NCBI GenBank assembly: GCA_025094145.1
Contig: JALLLS010000015.1
Coordinates: 372,001-436,000, forward strand
Reading direction: 5' to 3'
Source: Spinellus fusiger
Lineage: Eukaryota > Mucoromycota > Mucoromycetes > Mucorales > Phycomycetaceae
DNA length: 64,000 bases
In this document: positions 58,335 through 64,000 of the stretch, piece after piece
Layout of the letters: each line of letters starts with the position of its first letter
How positions within the stretch are numbered: position 1 is the stretch's first letter
Made by a program: the position numbers and the translations under genes
The notes under the pieces: generated by a model
Seen by the model: only the letters and a program-made list of their open reading frames with translations
What the model was told of the DNA's origin: nothing
Databases searched by the model: none

Positions 58335-61300
58335 TATATTAGCGATGCTTAAGTAAATGACTCTATCCTTAATAGCTCGCATTTCTCTCCCACTGTAAAT
58401 GTCTTTTTGTGCAGCAAATATTCTTTATTAGACTTTTATGAGATGTAGAACCAAGTAGAGACAATAAATATGGTGACATGCTTAAAAAATTACTTGGAGT
58501 TATTATCATAAAGAGGTTCCGTGTTAAGTTTAATATAAAGTATTTCAGAAATTAGTGTCAAGTAGTAAACCTCATCGACTGAGTTGATAGACAATATTAT
58601 TTGATTATATCTTCACTGAATTTACCTTTTCATGAGCAGGGTTGAGTCCTTGTTTCTTTATTTTTCTCGGATAGTAACTAAGCTAGTAACATGAAATAGA
58701 AATGGTTTAGTATTGGTATATAATCAAAATACTTCTAAACAGAGACACTTGTAATATCACTATCGTAAGAAATACTTACCCAGAATTATGGTTTTGATTT
58801 AATGACTCTTTGTTTAATGGAAAGAATAAAAACGCGAAAAATATATTTGTTTACAGAAAATAATCATGCCAACAATATGCTTTTATAGGATATTATAGTA
58901 GAAAACAAAATGCTATTCTTGAAAAAAAAAACCTAATAATGCCCACAACATTATTATTTCTAAAAATTGATACCAAATGCTCATAGAACATTGATTAATC
59001 ATTCAATTGAATATTATTTACGCTTTAATTGGACATTAGCTGCAGTAATACTAATTTATCCGATGCTTGTATTTGAAACTTAAAATACTGGCAATCAATT
59101 CTCACATTTTTCTCTAAAAAGGGCTAAATACAAGGGATGTACAATAATAAGCCATACCACTTCAGTCATTACGATCTATCTCATAATTAGAATGAAAACA
59201 CAGTATCCTGTAGCTCAAAATTTTAGCTTATAGATACTTAGCATTGATAATAATATAATAAAGCTACAAATCATCAGCACACGTAGATACACGTATAATT
59301 ATTGATTATTATAGTAAAGAACAAGTATGAGTACAAACCGGATAGAATACTAAGATGGCCAATGACACACAGATTCTGAAAAAATAGGATATACACAATC
59401 TAAAGGTGGTCATTGTTTTATGTCAAAGTCACAGTATGGGAATTGTAACACTCATAGTTAATTCTATTGATATTTTTAGCTTAATAAACTTTTTTGATAA
59501 GCTGTATTATTCATCTGATTTCTTATTTTATAAATAAGAGAAAGAAAAGACATAATAGGTGTATATTTTTTTAGAATAAATAATTGGGTATTGTTCTTAG
59601 CTAACTATAGCGATTTTAGGAACTGGTGCTAGTATATTTATGTTTGATCATAGATGCATGAAGTATAAATATACACAAGAAAACTGTACATCTGAGTGGA
59701 AGTGATAAAAGTATACTGAGAAACAGAGAGAATATGTAGGATTGACATATTTCAATTTACAAAGGCTCTGTCAAAAACAATAGCCTGTTTCCCGGTATCT
59801 GTTAGTATAATCACTATTATTCAAATGAAGAAAGAAAGAATAAATATTTGAACATGATAATATTATCAAATAATAACACCTTGAAAATACTCTTAATTCT
59901 CATAGAACAGCAGGGAATGTGACATTTATTTATTGTAGTTCTGAATAAGTAGAATATTATAGAATATTGTATATTATTCTTAAAATTGATAGAGTATTGA
60001 CAAGTAAGGATATCGGAAATACCAATTGTAGACTTACTATTGCTATTCTACTTTAGATAGAATAAACTATTTGTCTCCATAAAGTCTTAAAAAGTAAAGC
60101 AATACAGAAAATCAATTTACTATAGAACATTGATTCTAAGGAATCTACCAGACATTGAATAAAGTGCCTTTGGTTTTTTACTTTGTTTTGTGTATGTAAC
60201 ACCATTTAAATGATAAAAGTTTCAACATACCTTATTAACCTTATTTCTCTCTTTTCTCTCTTTTCTCTCTTTTTCTTTTTCTTTTCCTTTATTATAATTA
60301 TTAAAATCATGTTCTGCAAATACGTTTTAATGTAACAAACTTATCATTGATTTAAAATGCATGTCCCACATAAATCCCCATCGGAATATATGTATCCACT
60401 TTAATACTTGCTTATACTTATGGATATGAATGAGTCAACTTTTTTTTTTCTGTTTTTAACGCCTTAAAAAGATAAACACAACAAATAAACAAAACATAGA
60501 AGACCTCTACATAATTGTACTAACTAGATCAATATTAGTGTAGAATTAATGTGTGTGTAATATCAGCATTGATTTAAAGTCTATAGCTTAATTTAATGGT
60601 AGGATTCTTTTCGAGATCTTTATTTTCTCATACATTTTTTCACACAATTGATTAAATTTATGTAGTACTAAATAGGTGGAAATACCGAGGGAATACCAAG
60701 TTATGTATTAACACGTTATCTTTGAGACTTAAGGGTGGTGGGTCTACTGGCACTCGGCACTTAATGTACAATCAACTTGTGCACCAGTTGTTGTAGTACA
60801 TGTTGAGAAAAATTATTTTCTTTTATAGTGTTTTTTTTTTAAAAAAAAAACTTGTAAGAGCAAAAAAAAACCCCCCCCTTCTCCCTCATGAAATAACTAA
60901 ATGTCGATTTGATAGATATAGATAGTTCCAAGATCCTATCAAGTGAGTATGAAAAAATAACAAATCTAAGAGCGACTATTGTTATCGGCATGTCTATCTA
61001 ATCAAAGAATAGAATCTAATGAGGTGGCGGATGACAGGATCTCGCTCTGATTGATACTCTATTGAAACACATCATCTAAACATTTGATCTCCACTACATG
61101 TTTCATATACATTATTTAAATTCTAACTATTCCTATAAAACAAATCTTCTTTCTAGTTATCTATAATGCCTGTAGGATGTATATTGGGCGCTAATAAATG
61201 AAAAGAAAAAGACGCGCTCTGTCAATAGCTATGTCGGAAAGGTAAAGTGAAACGCATCTTTATTTATATTTATACTCGCATGTGAATGTGAATGCACATA

Positions 61301-62469
61301 CAGTGTATCATCTCAGTCAGAAATTAGACATGTAAATATAGTTGCTTTTTTTTACTAGTATTTACTTTTTCTACTGAATACATACTTTTAAAGCAAGTTA
61401 ATCCTTGGTATTCTTATGCGGACTTTGCCTTTGTGAATCATGAAAAGACTCGTTCTCTTTTTACAAGCCAGAATCCTGCATAGAATATAAAAAGATCAGG
61501 AAAAAGAAAACAGGAAAATAAGATTTTCCTTTAATATAGATTTTTATCTCTCAAATTCTCGGAACGATTACTTTACAAACAAAGGAGGTACTAAACGAAT
61601 GGAAAACAAGAAAAAAAGTACCAACAAGATCCAATTCTGGGTATGAATTCTATCCAAGAAATATAATGCTCAAATTAATAAATATAAATGTCGAGATATA
61701 AAAAGATAATAAAAAGTCTAACAACATTTGGATTATCATTTTACTGATAAAGCGATTGATATCTTAATAATATATATTGAGGGTTCAAAATAACTCTAGG
61801 AGGGAAAGACTAAGCCTATTAGGGTCTGATCATGATCGGCAGTTATAGTGATTCATCCTTGTAGTGTTATGTAGGATACACACCAGTTTATCCATGCATC
61901 AGCCTCACATTCCCTTGTGGGTTCTTCAGTGCCAATGAATTTATTAGCTTTATCACTGTCTATGTTTTCTTTGTATTTATTGCACAACAAGCCTAAAAAT
62001 AAGAAGAGTGGCAGTGCTGCCTTGAAGAAGACTACGCTGAACGGCCTAGAGTATCTGTAGCTAGAGTGTCTTGTAGAGGTTGACTTTTGAGTGGTGAACA
62101 AACCAACATGTCCTTGTTTTAGTCCAAACGGCCCGTTTTATCTATTTGTCTTACTCGAGGAGCATTCTTATTTTTTGGGCTTAAAAGAAAGCCAATAGAC
62201 ACTATTATTTGTATTGCTACTTTATAGGTCTATTCAAGCAGACTATTTCCCTCTTTCTTATTTCTTTTTATTTCTTAATTGATTTGACTGATTTGACAAC
62301 TGCTCTTGGCTCTACCCATTTTTCTAGTCTTTTTTATCTTAATTTAGTTATATTTCCAGTAAGTGAAGAATCTTATCATGCACGGTAATACTGGATTCTT
62401 CCTGTGTGTATGTGTATGTGTGCTTGTATATTGATAGACACGCTTATTCTTCTCTCTATGTATAGAGGC
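58335..62469. other. AT-rich gene desert
   Basis: About 4.1 kb without a supported exon. ORFs of up to 82 codons lack a plausible ATG or composition. It contains a TTTCTCTC tract at 60247-60275 and a perfect T10/A10 palindrome at about 60831-60850, followed by A9-C8. No RNA gene recognised. Confidence 0.5.
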
Positions 62470-62720
62470 ATGTTCTCTTCTACTCCTCAAATATGTCCTG
62501 TGTGCAGTGCTGACCTTGCTCAACATGAACACTATGAATGGTGTGCATTACACAAGTAAGCATAAAACTATAAGGCGAATGTTATGTAAAAAAGTGACTT
62601 GATATTCTTTTTCTCTTTTATTATTATTTTATTTTAACAACTGACTTTCATAGCGGTCAACGGATAAGTGCAAACTCCATTATGAGATGGCTGCTGTCAT
62701 TGGAATGCCAATATTGTTAG
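62470..62720 (+). CDS. Doubtful small Cys/His-rich protein
   Basis: Two exons, 62470-62555 and 62654-62720, splice in frame to 50 aa. The first encodes QICPVCSADLAQHEHYEWCALH, a C-x2-C plus H/C pattern reminiscent of small zinc fingers. The second ends in ECQYC and a stop. Sequence just downstream has another open stretch (DLLEDNHPHYTIALTHLQI, near 62750), so this may be the decayed 5' end of a longer gene or of a transposon protein. No family assigned. Confidence 0.35.
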
Positions 62721-63345
62721 TCACAATGTCATTGCATATGATTTGCTTGAAGATAACCATCCACACTATACTATTGCACTTACCCATCTTCAGATATTGC
62801 CTTTTTGTCACTCTTATTATTATTATTATTTCTTCCTTGATGGTATAGACCACAATGCTATAAAACATTGGTTTAATGTTATAAGAAAAGGTATTGGTTC
62901 TTATGTACATGTTGTTTTTGGTGTGTGTATCTCTATCTGCATACATCTATATCCACTTTTATAGTCTACATTTGTTGACATGAATACTATCAAAGGTTGT
63001 ATTTATTATCTTATAGACAGTAAAACCATGATCAGTAAATTCCTCTTGTATACCTTATGGCCTAAACTCTTTTCTTTCTCAATCAACTTGTATTAATATT
63101 TGGTTTATATTTTATATTTAGTTTATATTTTATATTTTATATTTTATATTTTATATTTTATATTTTATATTTTATATTTTTAAAAAAAAACAGTAGAAAG
63201 GACATTGGATGCTTCTCTACATACTACATAATAAAAGCATCACGTGACTCACAGGGCTCTGTCTCGAGAAACTCAGTGGCTTGATCAGCGGAATAAACCC
63301 ACATCTGCACACTGCAAAAATAATAATTATTCTTATCCACCCACC
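62721..63345. other. Spacer upstream of the last gene
   Basis: AT-rich; contains a TATATTTTA tandem array at 63100-63180. No certain gene. Confidence 0.45.
63100..63180. repeat. TATATTT(T)A tandem repeat
   Basis: About nine copies of an eight-to-nine base unit, ending in a T/A homopolymer, 165 bp upstream of the final gene. Confidence 0.85.
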
Positions 63346-64000
63346 ATGCCAAAACCATTTAACAAGAAGCAGAAGCCACTGACATCACTGGAGAAGCTGA
63401 GTGGGTGTCTTTTTGTTCTTTTCCAATTTCTATTAAGAAGAAAGTCTTGATTTCATGGGCTGACTATTATTATTGTTTTTGTACAGAAAAGAAGAAGAAA
63501 GAACAGCTCATTCACAAAGCAGTGGTGAAGTCCAACTACCATAAAACTCTGTCAAAAGAAAAAGCCGATCTCGATGTTCCTGATTATGTGAAAGAGGTAG
63601 AAGAATAAACCAAGACTTATGAACTGTATTCACAAGCGTAGATCTTTAGTGAGAAGACAATTGACGATGACGGCAACATTGTGGACTATGCAACCCAGAA
63701 AGGAACAAAGCGTCCTCTCAACCCTCCACAGCAGCAGCAGCATCAAAGCAAAAAGAAGAAGATGGAAGAAGATAGAGTGTATGACCTTGAAGAGGATTCT
63801 TCTTCAGAGGAAGAGGAAGAAGAGACAGTGACTCAAAAGGGAAAGAAGCAGAAATCCACAGTCCCTAAGCAGTAAGGCATTTGTATTTGTACGTTGTATT
63901 CTAAAGCAGTCCCCAAAGCAATAAGCCCAACCCATTTAAATCCCAGCTAGCAGAGCAAAAGAAGAGCAAGGAAGAGGCCATCAAGGCAAAAGAAGAGAAG
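63346..64000 (+). CDS. rRNA-processing protein, FYV7/TAP26-like (3' end beyond the right edge)
   Basis: Exons 63346-63400, 63487-63596, 63642-63871, then 63919 to the window end (an acceptor at 63907 is also in frame but leaves only a 35-nt intron). The protein is short and highly basic at the N-terminus (MPKPFNKKQKP, KKKKKEQLIHKAVVKSNYHK). A DVPDYVKEIFSEKTIDDDGN segment, a basic/acidic low-complexity middle (SKKKKMEED, then EEDSSSEEEEEE), and NPFKSQLAEQKKSKEEAIKA complete the visible part. The last block resembles the charged C-terminal helix of Fyv7/CCDC59 (TAP26), a nucleolar factor needed for small-subunit rRNA processing. Composition strongly suggests a nucleolar protein; the precise family is tentative because the diagnostic C-terminus lies outside. 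Confidence 0.55.

Noticed and set aside
61853..62101. 82-codon minus-strand ORF with a hydrophobic segment
   Set aside because: It has no ATG at its 5' end, the nearest upstream ATG is out of frame, and no splice-compatible exon was found.
1..64000. Possible tRNA, rRNA or snRNA genes
   Set aside because: Scanning for B-box-like GTTCRANNC pieces with pairable arms and for 5S-like motifs gave no convincing structure; a dedicated covariance-model search would be decisive.
1..64000. CRISPR-like arrays or a biosynthetic gene cluster
   Set aside because: All repeats are contiguous or lack unique spacers, and the genes are unrelated housekeeping functions.

Overview
The window is nuclear DNA of a filamentous fungus. 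Gene structures, short GT-AG introns (mostly about 45-200 nt, usually TAG or AAG acceptors), AT-rich intergenic DNA and Tc1/mariner debris fit an early-diverging lineage such as Mucoromycota. That placement is inferred from general character, because no species marker is present. All coding models below were spliced by hand, and for nearly every gene the exon lengths sum to a multiple of three.

Gene-dense left half (1-39.1 kb): transketolase (-, cut by the left edge); an 18-exon IQGAP-type RasGAP protein (+); a small GPI-anchored Kre9/Knh1-like wall protein (-); a MiT/TFE-like bHLH factor (+); an unrecognised disordered protein (-); an STB6-like protein (+); the nucleotide-excision-repair nuclease RAD2/XPG (-); a mitochondrial carrier (+); a Zn2Cys6 regulator resembling AcuK/Ert1 (-), with an apparent homopolymer frameshift; a 6.3-kb gap rich in tandem repeats; a three-RRM protein with a C-terminal MLLE domain (+); and COG5 (-).

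Transposon graveyard (39.1-47.6 kb): at least five Tc1/mariner-like relics in both orientations. Among them is a roughly 1.1-kb element with about 60-bp inverted repeats. It carries one intact 196-codon ORF made of two tandem, nearly identical helix-turn-helix modules and no catalytic domain. This is the most unusual object in the window.

Second gene island (47.6-52.2 kb): COX15 (-) and DPH1 (+) share a short divergent promoter, followed by a SUR7/PalI tetraspan protein (+).

Right desert (52.2-62.4 kb): very AT-rich DNA with a decayed Fanzor (eukaryotic TnpB) fragment and a second full-length but dead Tc1/mariner copy. A doubtful small Cys-rich gene follows. A nucleolar rRNA-processing protein (FYV7/TAP26-like) runs off the right edge.

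The intact genes are housekeeping functions and do not form a pathway cluster. I found no tRNA, rRNA or CRISPR array.
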